Below are positions 8,388-16,501 of a stretch of DNA of 64,000 bases, piece after piece (the stretch's first letter is position 1; the number at the start of each line of letters is the position of its first letter). A program made the translations under genes and the position numbers. The DNA comes from Mucilaginibacter achroorhodeus (GTDB lineage: Bacteria; Bacteroidota; Bacteroidia; Sphingobacteriales; Sphingobacteriaceae): the NCBI RefSeq assembly GCF_007846095.1, contig NZ_VOEI01000001.1, positions 558,001 to 622,000 on the forward strand, written 5' to 3'. The notes beneath the pieces were generated by a model, which worked only from the letters and a program-made list of their open reading frames with translations, made no database searches and had not been told where the DNA came from.

Positions 8388-10781
8388 ATGCTAAAGAATT
8401 ACCTGAAAATTGCCTGGCGCAATCTTATCAAAAATAAAACGCACACGTTTATTAACGTTGCCGGTCTATCTGTCGGCATGGCGGTAGCCATACTTATAGG
8501 TCTTTGGGTATTTGATGAATTATCATACGACAAATACTTCAAAAATCATGACCGCATTGTACGAGTAATGCAAAACCAGACCATCAACGGCGAAGTGTTA
8601 ACCAGCAACTCTATGCCTATACCTTTAGGCACAATGCTGCGAGATGAGTACAAGAGCGATTTTAAATATGTTTCGCTATCAAGCTGGACGTTCTCGCTCG
8701 GTATATCGTATGGCGAACAAAAGCTGGTAACCCATGGCAACTACATGCAGCCAGAAGCGCCCGATATGTTGAGCCTAAAAATGATCAAGGGCAGCCGGGA
8801 TAACCTGAAAGAACCTACCTCTATCCTTATCTCCCAAAAACTGGCAAAAGCTCTGTTTGGTAACACCGACCCTATGGACAAGGTAGTACGCATAAACAAC
8901 CAGTACGACCACAAGGTAACCGGTGTTTACGAAGACTTACCTGCAAATACCACCTTCAGCGATATGGAGCTGATAGCACCATGGGATAGATACGTTGCTT
9001 CGCAACCATGGTTAAAAAGGGCTTCAACCCGCTGGGGCAATAACTCGTTCCAGATTTTTGCACAGTTGCAGCCGGGGGCCGATATCAACAAAGTTTCGGC
9101 ACGCATTAAAGACCTGAAGCTTAAGAACATCATTTTGCAGGGCGATGATGTTGGTGCGGCATTTAAGCCGGCCGTTTTTCTGCACCCTATGGACAAATGG
9201 CATTTACATAGCGAGTTCAAAAATGGCGTAAATACAGGCGGTGGCATCCAATTCGTTGTCATGTTTGGTATTATCGGTGCGTTTGTATTACTGCTGGCCT
9301 GTATCAATTTCATGAACCTAAGCACTGCCCGTTCAGAAAAACGTGCTAAAGAGGTAGGCATTCGCAAAACCGTAGGTTCATTGCGTGCGCAATTGGTAGC
9401 CCAGTTCTTCAGCGAATCGTTATTGGTAGCGGCATTTGCCTTTGCGGTAAGCATATTATTGGTGGTGCTGGCATTGCCCTGGTTTAACCAGGTTGCCAAC
9501 AAAACCATGTCGGTACTTTGGGATAAACCGCTGTTTTGGGTAACTGGCATAGGCTTTACTTTACTCACTGGTATTATAGCAGGTAGCTATCCTGCATTTT
9601 ACTTATCATCTTTCCAACCGGTTAAAGTGCTAAAGGGAACCTTTAAAGCCGGCAAGCTTGCCGCGTTGCCGCGTAAGATGCTGGTGGTGTTGCAGTTCAC
9701 CGTTTCGGTAACACTTATTATTGGCACCATTGTGGTGTTTCTGCAGGTACAGCATACCAAGAACAGGCCGGTTGGCTACAACCGTACCGGTCTGTTACAG
9801 GCCGATATGCGTACTGATGCCATACACAAAAGCTTTGCCGCCGTAAGGAACGACCTGATACAAACCGGTACCGTGATAGACGCGGCAGAATCCGGCAGTC
9901 CGTTAACAGCGGTTTGGTCAAACAACAGCGGTATGCAGTGGCGCGGAAAAGCGCCGGGCCAGCAGGATGATTTTGGTACTATACCCGTAAGTCCAACTTT
10001 TGGCAGAACCGCAGGCTGGAAAATTATCCAGGGACGTGATTTTAACGAAAATTACAAATCAGACTCTACTGCCATTATTATCAACGAAGCTACCGCTAAA
10101 TTCTTGGGTTTCAAAAATCCGATAGGAGAAATTGTAAAATGGGATACTGAATTTAAAATCATCGGCGTTGTTAAGGATCTGGTGATGACATCTCCTTACG
10201 AACCCGTTAAGACCACCATTTTTGGTATGTCTAAAGAGAAAGGCGATGTATTGAATATTAGGCTGAACCCTAAAGTCGGCACGCATGAAGCATTGGCAAA
10301 GATAGAGGCCGTAATTAAAAAGTACGACCCGGCCAGTCCGTTTGATTACAAATTTACTGATGAAGAATATGCCAAAAAATTTGCTACTGAAGAACGCGTA
10401 GGTAAACTGGCCGGTTTCTTTACCATATTGGCTATATTTATAAGCTGCCTTGGCTTATTTGGCATGGCATCTTTTATGGCAGAACAGCGCACCAAAGAAA
10501 TTGGCGTTCGCAAGGTATTAGGTGCATCTGTATTTACATTATGGCGCTTAATGTCTGTTGATTTTGTGGTACTGATAACCATTTCCTTAATGCTGGCCAT
10601 ACCAACGGCCTACTATTTTATGCAAGGCTGGCTACAGGATTATAAATACCGAACGGATCTATCATGGTGGATATTTGCTGCAACAGCCGTGGGAGCGTTG
10701 GCAATTACCTTACTTACTGTAAGCTATCAGAGCATTAAAGCTGCTATGATAAACCCGGTGAAAAGTTTAAAAACGGAGTAG
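8388..10781 (+). CDS. FtsX/MacB-type ABC transporter permease
   Basis: 797 residues, the long duplicated form typical of Bacteroidota. It starts LKNYLKIAWRNLIKNKTHTFINV, then a first transmembrane helix (about 20-42), a periplasmic MacB_PCD domain (about 43-280), an FtsX block of three helices (about 285-410, with STARSEKRAKEVGIRKTVGS), a second MacB_PCD domain (about 435-665) and a second FtsX block (about 675-790, with EQRTKEIGVRKVLGAS). Such proteins pair with an ATPase for export or mechanotransmission, but no ATPase gene is adjacent. A palindrome and a near sigma-54-like sequence lie upstream. Substrate unknown. Confidence 0.93.
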   Translation: MLKNYLKIAWRNLIKNKTHTFINVAGLSVGMAVAILIGLWVFDELSYDKYFKNHDRIVRVMQNQTINGEVLTSNSMPIPLGTMLRDEYKSDFKYVSLSSWTFSLGISYGEQKLVTHGNYMQPEAPDMLSLKMIKGSRDNLKEPTSILISQKLAKALFGNTDPMDKVVRINNQYDHKVTGVYEDLPANTTFSDMELIAPWDRYVASQPWLKRASTRWGNNSFQIFAQLQPGADINKVSARIKDLKLKNIILQGDDVGAAFKPAVFLHPMDKWHLHSEFKNGVNTGGGIQFVVMFGIIGAFVLLLACINFMNLSTARSEKRAKEVGIRKTVGSLRAQLVAQFFSESLLVAAFAFAVSILLVVLALPWFNQVANKTMSVLWDKPLFWVTGIGFTLLTGIIAGSYPAFYLSSFQPVKVLKGTFKAGKLAALPRKMLVVLQFTVSVTLIIGTIVVFLQVQHTKNRPVGYNRTGLLQADMRTDAIHKSFAAVRNDLIQTGTVIDAAESGSPLTAVWSNNSGMQWRGKAPGQQDDFGTIPVSPTFGRTAGWKIIQGRDFNENYKSDSTAIIINEATAKFLGFKNPIGEIVKWDTEFKIIGVVKDLVMTSPYEPVKTTIFGMSKEKGDVLNIRLNPKVGTHEALAKIEAVIKKYDPASPFDYKFTDEEYAKKFATEERVGKLAGFFTILAIFISCLGLFGMASFMAEQRTKEIGVRKVLGASVFTLWRLMSVDFVVLITISLMLAIPTAYYFMQGWLQDYKYRTDLSWWIFAATAVGALAITLLTVSYQSIKAAMINPVKSLKTE

Positions 10782-10783
10782 TA

Positions 10784-10807
10784 GGGTCATTGGGTCATTG
10801 GGTCATT
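10784..10807. repeat. Three tandem GGGTCATT octamers
   Basis: Three exact copies of GGGTCATT follow the ABC permease stop codon directly, a clean short tandem repeat in the 56-base spacer. Confidence 0.9.
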
Positions 10808-10836
10808 AAAAGTATTTCACTATCACCTTTTGTTTT

Positions 10837-11466
10837 ATGCATTTGAATAGAAAACTTCTCTTTCTGGCTTTATATTTTGGTGCAAGTAATTGCTTTGCGC
10901 AGGTTAAACCCAAAGCTTCAGACTTTACTGTGGTAAACCGTCAGCTCAACATTAAAGACGATGGCACCGTGCAGGTGAACGGCGTAGATAACGCCGGCTT
11001 TGTATGGCTTAATAATCGCCGGTTTACATACGGCACTATTGAGTTTGATGTAAAAGGCAACGATAAATTACAGGGCAGTTTTGTAGGTGTGGCCTTCCAT
11101 GGTTTAAACGATAGTACTTATGAATCAATCTATTTCCGTCCGTTTAATTTTAAGGCTGATGACGCTATAAGGCGAAGCCATGGTGTACAATACATTGCCC
11201 CTCCGCTGTTTGATTGGCCAATACTGCGCGAGAAATATCCCAACAAATACGAGTTAGCTGTAACGCCGGCACCAGACCCTAATGGCTGGTTCCACGCCAA
11301 AATAGATGTAATGGCGGATAAGGTAAGCGTGTATGTAAATAATTCCGCTACGCCCGCTCTTGTAATTACTCCGCTCACTCATACCGGTGGTACAAAAATT
11401 GCCTATTGGGTAGGCTTCGGCTCCCCTGGCGACTGGAAGAACCTTAAAATAACCGACAAGAAATAA
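10837..11466 (+). CDS. Exported concanavalin-like fold protein, function unknown
   Basis: 209 residues with a signal peptide (MHLNRKLLFLALYFGASNCF then AQ). The mature part has the feel of a LamG/DUF1080-like jelly roll: NAGFVWLNNRRFTYGTIEFD (a strand pair describing one face), GSFVGVAFHGLNDSTYESIY, then WFHAKIDVMADKVSVYVNNS and IAYWVGFGSPGDWKNLKI near the C-terminus. This pattern is usual in Bacteroidota sugar-active exported proteins, where the fold binds or cleaves glycans. No catalytic residues can be assigned. It follows the ABC permease by 55 bases and may be co-transcribed; a terminator comes after it. Confidence 0.75.
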   Translation: MHLNRKLLFLALYFGASNCFAQVKPKASDFTVVNRQLNIKDDGTVQVNGVDNAGFVWLNNRRFTYGTIEFDVKGNDKLQGSFVGVAFHGLNDSTYESIYFRPFNFKADDAIRRSHGVQYIAPPLFDWPILREKYPNKYELAVTPAPDPNGWFHAKIDVMADKVSVYVNNSATPALVITPLTHTGGTKIAYWVGFGSPGDWKNLKITDKK

Positions 11467-11475
11467 CTCATTAAA

Positions 11476-11505
11476 AAAGCCCGATGCATTGCACCGGGCT
11501 TTTAT
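11476..11505. terminator. Bidirectional terminator
   Basis: AAAAGCCCG/CGGGCTTTT arms with inner TGCA/TGCA pairing, between the jelly-roll protein gene and the convergent bacilliredoxin gene. Confidence 0.85.
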
Positions 11506-11519
11506 ATTATGTATTACAA

Positions 11520-11563
11520 AATTACTGATCTCTGATCACTAATCTCCAATCACTAACTAACAG
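11520..11563. repeat. Period-7 spacer repeat
   Basis: Read on the minus strand the units GTTAGTG, ATTGGAG, ATTAGTG, ATCAGAG, ATCAG follow at exact 7-base spacing just past the bacilliredoxin stop codon. Same family as the runs at 953-990, 3118-3222, 13047-13082 and 13285-13302. Confidence 0.6.
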
Positions 11564-11970
11564 TATTGCTCAAACGCGTCGATCAGGTTATCGGCGATCA
11601 TTTGTGCAGGGCGGCCTTCTATCTGATGGCGCTCTATAATGTGTACCAATTTACCATCTTTAAACAAAGCCATTGATGGCGATGATGGTGGATAAGGCAA
11701 CATCAGGTTACGGGCTGCATCAACAGCTTCACGCTCCATGCCGGCAAATACAGTTACCAGTTTATCCGGATGTTTTGCATTGGCAGCAGCCATACGTGCA
11801 GCAGGGCGTGCGTTAGCAGCGGCACAACCACAAACCGAATTCACCATTACAAAAGTGGTACCTTCGCTTTTAATAGCAGCATTAACCTGCTCTGCATCTT
11901 TCAATTCTTCAAAACCAACGCGGGTTAATTCTTCGCGCATTGGCGCAACTAAATATTCTGGGTACATCAT
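11557..11970 (-). CDS. Bacilliredoxin, BrxA/BrxB (YphP/YqiW) family
   Basis: 137 residues with the family start MMYPEYLVAPMREELTRVGF and the CGC active site (Cys47-Gly-Cys49) in VNSVCGCAAANARPAAR. Thioredoxin-like fold; C-terminal part contains LMLPYPPSSPSMALFKDGKLV and HQIEGRPAQMIADNLI. In Firmicutes these proteins remove bacillithiol from S-thiolated proteins; Bacteroidota members share the CxC motif but their thiol cofactor is not established from sequence. Cytoplasmic. A -7 box TACTTTTG on the minus strand (plus 11997-12004) lies 26 bases upstream of the start, giving a short leader. Confidence 0.93.
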   Translation of the reverse strand: MMYPEYLVAPMREELTRVGFEELKDAEQVNAAIKSEGTTFVMVNSVCGCAAANARPAARMAAANAKHPDKLVTVFAGMEREAVDAARNLMLPYPPSSPSMALFKDGKLVHIIERHQIEGRPAQMIADNLIDAFEQYC

Positions 11971-11996
11971 AATTTTTACTTCGCTAATATTCAGTG

Positions 11997-12025
11997 CAAA
12001 AGTACCAAATTCAAAATAAAAACAA
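11997..12025 (-). promoter_or_regulatory. Bacilliredoxin gene promoter
   Basis: Minus-strand TACTTTTG (plus 11997-12004) with TTG 18 bases upstream (plus 12023-12025). Confidence 0.6.
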
Positions 12026-12194
12026 CCCGTAATCAGAATAAACCGTATTAATTGACGTTTCGGTTATAAAATATTGAAAGATGGATGGCGAGGGTAAGTG
12101 TGGTATATTTTTTTGCCGGTATTACTATATTGCAATCTGTAGTTTTTAACCCTAATAAAACTATTGAATTAAACTTAAAACAGAACATTTAGGT

Positions 12195-13046
12195 ATGGGA
12201 TTTCTTTTTAACAGAAATGAGGCCCAGCCACGCATTGTACAGGTTAAGGCCAAGCATGTAAATTCGCTAAAATTTACGGTAGCTGCTGTACTTATTGTGG
12301 TAATGGTGCTCATGACAGCGATCATTCGCTTAAGCACGCAAACAGAACAGCAACGCCATGAGAACAGCAGGTTGCAATCGCAAATAGCTACATTACAAGG
12401 TGAAATTGACAAGACTGAGCAGAACGCTCTGCTTGAAACGGCACAAAAAGACGGCCAGCGAAGTAAAGCGGTATCATACCTGGCAGATATACAGTCAAAG
12501 CTAAAACGCATTAACGAGTATATGAGCAAACGCGGTTTGCGCAATATCTCCTTCCGCAAACTTAACATCGACGAGAAGCCTAAAAGCGAGACCAAACTGT
12601 ATGCTGATTTTAACAATTACCTTGACAGGCTGGTTACTACCATAGCCTATACTCCTATGGGTTACCCGCGTCTAAGTTCGTTCACGTCATTTTTTGGTTC
12701 GCGCGGCAATCCCTTTGATTTTGGTGGGAGCGAGTTTCATCCGGGTATCGATTTTAGCGGGCATAAAGGCGACCCCGTAAAATGTACTGCCAGCGGCAGG
12801 GTTATTTTTGCAGGCAGGGCCGGTGGTTATGGTAATTGTGTAAAGATCCGCCATAACAACAATATCGAGACCTGGTACGGGCATCTTTCAAAGATAAACG
12901 TAAAGGAAGGTCAAAGGGTTGATGTTGGTCAGCTGATAGGCAAAGTAGGTTCAACGGGCCGCTCAACCGGGCCGCACCTGCATTATGAGATCCGCAAGAA
13001 CGGACAGCCCGTTAACCCTAAGCAATATTTGAGCTTGAATTTGTAG
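12195..13046 (+). CDS. M23 family metallopeptidase (membrane-anchored)
   Basis: 283 residues. One N-terminal transmembrane helix (about 27-46, FTVAAVLIVVMVLMTAIIRL) is followed by a coiled coil (about 50-100, rich in Gln/Glu/Lys) and a linker. The C-terminal LytM/M23 domain (about 175-280) holds HPGIDFSGHKGDPV (first zinc ligands His and Asp), ETWYGHLSKINV and GRSTGPHLHYEIRKNG (HxH). All zinc ligands are present, so an active endopeptidase on peptidoglycan is likely, unlike inactive EnvC-type proteins. The last five codons lie inside a 103-bp tandem duplication. Confidence 0.95.
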   Translation: MGFLFNRNEAQPRIVQVKAKHVNSLKFTVAAVLIVVMVLMTAIIRLSTQTEQQRHENSRLQSQIATLQGEIDKTEQNALLETAQKDGQRSKAVSYLADIQSKLKRINEYMSKRGLRNISFRKLNIDEKPKSETKLYADFNNYLDRLVTTIAYTPMGYPRLSSFTSFFGSRGNPFDFGGSEFHPGIDFSGHKGDPVKCTASGRVIFAGRAGGYGNCVKIRHNNNIETWYGHLSKINVKEGQRVDVGQLIGKVGSTGRSTGPHLHYEIRKNGQPVNPKQYLSLNL

Positions 13047-13100
13047 TTTAGAGATTAGTTACCGGAGGTTGGAGATTAGTTGAAACTCCTGATATATAAG

Positions 13101-13127
13101 GGCGATGATTAATTCATCGCCTTTTTT
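13101..13127 (+). terminator. M23 gene terminator, copy 1
   Basis: GGCGATGA/TCATCGCC stem with a TTAAT loop followed by six T. Confidence 0.88.
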
Positions 13128-13203
13128 ATATTTGAGCTTGAATTTGTAGTTTAGAGATTAGTTACCGGAGGTTGGAGATTAGTTGAAACTCCTGATATAT
13201 AAG

Positions 13204-13230
13204 GGCGATGATTAATTCATCGCCTTTTTT
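13204..13230 (+). terminator. M23 gene terminator, copy 2
   Basis: Exact duplicate of the upstream terminator produced by the 103-bp tandem duplication. Confidence 0.88.
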
Positions 13231-13302
13231 ATTAATGATCTTCACATGGAAGTAATATCTCTTGGTATCTATTATTACAATCACCAATCACTAACCAACC
13301 AC

Positions 13303-13333
13303 TTTCGCCTTTCGCCTCAATTACTTACCTTTG
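13303..13333 (+). promoter_or_regulatory. ahcY promoter
   Basis: TTTC (13303-13306), 19 bases, TACCTTTG (13326-13333), a full -7 box 19 bases before the ahcY ATG. No riboswitch-like structure is evident in the short leader. Confidence 0.7.
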
Positions 13334-13352
13334 CAACAAAAAATTAAACACT

Positions 13353-14669
13353 ATGTCATCAGTAGAGACTGCTTACACCAAGTATTGGGTAAAAGATATT
13401 GAGCTGGCCGATTGGGGTCGCAAAGAAATTGAACTGGCTGAGGCAGAAATGCCGGGCTTAATGGCTCTTCGTGCCGAGTATGGCGCAAGCAAGCCTCTGG
13501 CTGGTGCACGCATCGCCGGCTGTTTACACATGACCATTCAAACCGCTGTTTTGATCGAAACTTTGATCGAGCTTGGCGCTGAGGTTACCTGGTCGTCATG
13601 TAACATCTTCTCAACGCAGGACCATGCTGCTGCTGCTATTGCAGCTGCGGGCACTTCGGTTTATGCTAAAAAAGGCATGAATGCTGAAGAGTTTGACTGG
13701 TGTATTGAGCAAACTTTATTCTTTGGCGAAGATCGCAAGCCATTGAATATGATCTTGGATGATGGTGGCGACTTAACCAATATGGTTTTGGATAAATATC
13801 CTGAGCTGATTGCTAACATTAAAGGCCTTTCTGAAGAAACCACTACCGGTGTTCACCGCTTGTACGAGCGTATGAAGAACGGTACTTTGCCAATGCCTGC
13901 TATCAACATCAACGACTCTGTTACCAAATCAAAGTTTGATAACAAATACGGTTGCCGCGAGTCATTGGTAGACGCTATCCGCCGTGCTACCGACGTAATG
14001 ATGGCCGGTAAAGTTGGTGTGGTTTGTGGTTACGGCGACGTAGGTAAAGGTTCTGCAGATTCATTGCGTAATGCAGGTGTCCGCGTTATTGTTACCGAAA
14101 TTGACCCTATCTGCGCTTTGCAAGCTGCAATGGAAGGTTTTGAAGTGAAAAAACTTTCTACCGCTATTGCCGAGGCTGATATTGTAGTTACTGCAACCGG
14201 TAACAAAAACATTGTTCGCGAAGAGCATTTCCGTGCATTAAAAGACAAAGCTATCGTTTGTAACATTGGTCACTTTGATAACGAGATCGATATGGCGTGG
14301 TTAAACGGTGCTTACGGCGATACCAAAGTTGAAATTAAGCCACAGGTTGACAAATATACCATCAATGGTAACGATGTTATCGTGTTAGCAGAAGGCCGCC
14401 TGGTTAACTTAGGTTGTGCAACCGGTCACCCAAGCTTTGTAATGAGCAACAGCTTCACCAACCAAACTTTGGCTCAATTAGAGCTTTGGACCAACGGCGA
14501 TGCTTACGAAAACAAAGTTTACACCCTGCCAAAACACCTTGATGAAAAAGTTGCCCGTTTACACCTTGCAAAAATTGGTGTTGAACTGGAAGTTTTAGAC
14601 CAGGATCAGGCTGAGTATATCGGTGTAACCGTAGAAGGTCCATTTAAACCGGAATACTACCGTTACTAA
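13353..14669 (+). CDS. ahcY: Adenosylhomocysteinase
   Basis: 438 residues, standard SahH length without the mycobacterial/archaeal insert pattern being obvious. Hallmarks: [13 protein letters not shown] near the N-terminus, [16 protein letters not shown], the NAD-binding [28 protein letters not shown], and the C-terminal KPEYYRY that reaches the neighbouring subunit's cofactor. It hydrolyses S-adenosylhomocysteine to adenosine and homocysteine, relieving product inhibition of methyltransferases. Single-gene unit with its own promoter and terminator. Cytoplasmic. Confidence 0.98.
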   Translation: MSSVETAYTKYWVKDIELADWGRKEIELAEAEMPGLMALRAEYGASKPLAGARIAGCLHMTIQTAVLIETLIELGAEVTWSSCNIFSTQDHAAAAIAAAGTSVYAKKGMNAEEFDWCIEQTLFFGEDRKPLNMILDDGGDLTNMVLDKYPELIANIKGLSEETTTGVHRLYERMKNGTLPMPAININDSVTKSKFDNKYGCRESLVDAIRRATDVMMAGKVGVVCGYGDVGKGSADSLRNAGVRVIVTEIDPICALQAAMEGFEVKKLSTAIAEADIVVTATGNKNIVREEHFRALKDKAIVCNIGHFDNEIDMAWLNGAYGDTKVEIKPQVDKYTINGNDVIVLAEGRLVNLGCATGHPSFVMSNSFTNQTLAQLELWTNGDAYENKVYTLPKHLDEKVARLHLAKIGVELEVLDQDQAEYIGVTVEGPFKPEYYRY

Positions 14670-14700
14670 GCGATTCGAAACTTTTAGAGTCAGGATAAAT

Positions 14701-14738
14701 AAAAAGGGATATGGTTTTTAGGCCTTATCCCTTTTTTT
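14701..14738 (+). terminator. ahcY terminator
   Basis: AAAAAGGGATA (14701-14711) pairs TATCCCTTTTT, followed by more T. Confidence 0.88.
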
Positions 14739-14782
14739 GTTGCCGTCGCGGGATTAGCGTATCCCGTGACATGCAGGAATAA

Positions 14783-14851
14783 AGCTTTCAGCTTCCATCA
14801 GCTGAAAGCTGACGTTATGGTTAGGCACAAGCTGAAAGCTGGCGCCAGCTT
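14783..14851. repeat. Cluster of AGCTGAAAGCT palindromes
   Basis: AGCTTTCAGCT (14783-14793) faces AGCTGAAAGCT (14800-14810) as perfect 11-base arms; AGCTGAAAGCT recurs at 14830-14840 and runs into the 16-base perfect palindrome AAGCTGGCGCCAGCTT (14836-14851). Confidence 0.85.
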
Positions 14852-14865
14852 AAGAGTTATTGTTC

Positions 14866-16236
14866 CTACTTCAACTCCTTTATCTTCACACTCCTGAAAT
14901 CCACATCAAAGCCGTGATCCTGCAGCAGGATGTGGCCTTCTTTGGCTTCGCCGAAATCTTTCCAGATCTTGTATTTGCTGATGGCTACCAGGTCGCGGAA
15001 CTCTTTTGAGCCGCGCTCATATTCAAGCACTTTTATGCCGTTGAGGTAGTGCTCTACGTGGTTGTTTGGATAAACAATGATTCGGCCGGTGTTCCAGGCA
15101 CCGATAGGGTGTACAAAACGCGGCTGCTTTTTGGCAGTTATGAGGTCATACAACGAGGCAAGTGTGCGGTCGCCGTCGCGGCCCAGCTTGGCATCGGGGT
15201 GTACGGCATCATCAAGCACCTGGTACTCCAACCCTATCGCCGAGCCTTTGGTTTTCTCATCAAGCGTTACAAAATACTTAACACCGCTGTTTGCCCCCTT
15301 ACTCATCCTGAACTCGAACGACATATCAAAGGCACCATAGATTTTATCGGTAACAATATCGCCACCGTTAGTTGCTTCACCACCGTTGGCTCCAATTACC
15401 GATAATTTGCCATCAGCTATTTTCCAGCCCTTAGCCGGGAAGGTTGCAGCAGATGCACTTCTCCAGCCGGCGCTGCTTTTGCCGTCAAATAACAACTTCC
15501 AGCCATCAGTTTTCTCATACGGCGTTAAACTGTTCGATTGCAGGTTGACTACGTAAACGCCCTTACTAAATGGCTCCGGCCTTAAGCCTGTAGTTTTTAT
15601 TTTGATGTTTTTAAAGTATACCTTTTTACCGGCCTGTGCCTCGTTATCAATAGCATGTACCTGTAAGCCTATAAAGCCGCGGGCATCAAGCGTATCTACC
15701 ACATAAGCGGTAGCAATGCCGTTTATCCAGGTTTTCATACTGTTGCCAATGCATTCCACTTTGATGTGGTTAAACTGGCCGTTCTTCCAGGCATCTTTAG
15801 CTTTGGCGTTTAGTTCCATCGGGTACAGCCAGTCGCGTCGGCCTTCGTCATAGATACCGCCGGTCCATTTGCGGTCGCTGGGGTCTACTTCGCATTGTTT
15901 ACCATAAACAAGGCCTTTGCCTTCGTGCCCGGCGGGGTCAAAATGGCTGCGTACCTGCACTCCCGAGTTGGTGATGGTACTTTCGGTTTTTACATCTATC
16001 TCTAAAATAAAATCGCCATATTCTTTTTCAGTCACCAGAAAGGTGTTGCCGCTGTTAAGCACCGCAGTACCGGTGATGCCGCCATTCTCCACTTTGTACT
16101 CGGCCTTACCGGCTAATATTTTCCAGCCGTTAAGTGTTTTGCCGTCAAACAGGTTGGTGTAACCGCCTTGCGCATTGGCAGTATGTACACCGGCCATAAC
16201 AGCAGCCGCCAATAGGTAAGCTTTTAAGTTTTTCAT
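14866..16236 (-). CDS. Double DUF1080 (3-keto-disaccharide hydrolase-like) exported protein
   Basis: 456 residues with a signal peptide (MKNLKAYLLAAAVMAGVHTA then NAQ). Two tandem DUF1080 jelly rolls: about 25-215 (GYTNLFDGKTLNGWKILAG ... FKNIKIKT) and about 240-455 (DGWKLLFDGKSSAGWRSASA ... VDFRSVKIKELK). Each starts with the family's LFDGK...GW motif and ends with the F-K/R-x-V/I-x-I-K strand. Members act on 3-keto-glucosides or bind glycans in the periplasm. It stands alone, convergent with ahcY. The exact substrate is not deducible. Confidence 0.93.
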   Translation of the reverse strand: MKNLKAYLLAAAVMAGVHTANAQGGYTNLFDGKTLNGWKILAGKAEYKVENGGITGTAVLNSGNTFLVTEKEYGDFILEIDVKTESTITNSGVQVRSHFDPAGHEGKGLVYGKQCEVDPSDRKWTGGIYDEGRRDWLYPMELNAKAKDAWKNGQFNHIKVECIGNSMKTWINGIATAYVVDTLDARGFIGLQVHAIDNEAQAGKKVYFKNIKIKTTGLRPEPFSKGVYVVNLQSNSLTPYEKTDGWKLLFDGKSSAGWRSASAATFPAKGWKIADGKLSVIGANGGEATNGGDIVTDKIYGAFDMSFEFRMSKGANSGVKYFVTLDEKTKGSAIGLEYQVLDDAVHPDAKLGRDGDRTLASLYDLITAKKQPRFVHPIGAWNTGRIIVYPNNHVEHYLNGIKVLEYERGSKEFRDLVAISKYKIWKDFGEAKEGHILLQDHGFDVDFRSVKIKELK

Positions 16237-16467
16237 ATATTACAGGTAGTTTAATTTTGGCATCACCGTTTCCAGGTTAAACAAGGTAAATGTTGAGCAC
16301 ACAATTGGTTAAGGCTAAAATAGCACTTACATATTAAAACTGCATATTAAGTTAAAATATAACAGGTTTGTTACCACCAATATTACACACTATTTAAAGC
16401 TGTTTTAGCTGTAACATTAGTTTAAATTTGTCGTCTTAAATTCATTGCATAAAGCTATCTTAGCCTT

Positions 16468-16483
16468 AATATGCATGCATATT
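16468..16483. promoter_or_regulatory. 16-base perfect palindrome before the M1 peptidase gene
   Basis: AATATGCATGCATATT is fully self-complementary and lies 18 bases upstream of the ATG. Possible operator; AT-rich DNA makes chance occurrence plausible. Confidence 0.35.
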
Positions 16484-16501
16484 ATTTAAACCATTAACTA
16501 T

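Larger units (their letters stand above)
13025..13232. repeat. Perfect 103-bp tandem duplication
   Basis: The unit starting at the end of the M23 gene (TATTTGAGCTTGAATTTGTA...) and ending in the terminator T-run is repeated immediately with an offset of 103 bases. Identity extends from 13025 through 13129 against 13128 through 13232. The second copy carries a non-coding duplicate of the gene's last codons plus a second copy of the terminator. Confidence 0.95.

Noticed and set aside
8927..9568. 213-codon antisense frame inside the ABC permease gene
   Set aside because: Shadow of a well-supported gene; no promoter or homology seen.
13240..13352. SAH riboswitch before ahcY
   Set aside because: The leader after the promoter is under 20 bases, too short for a riboswitch.
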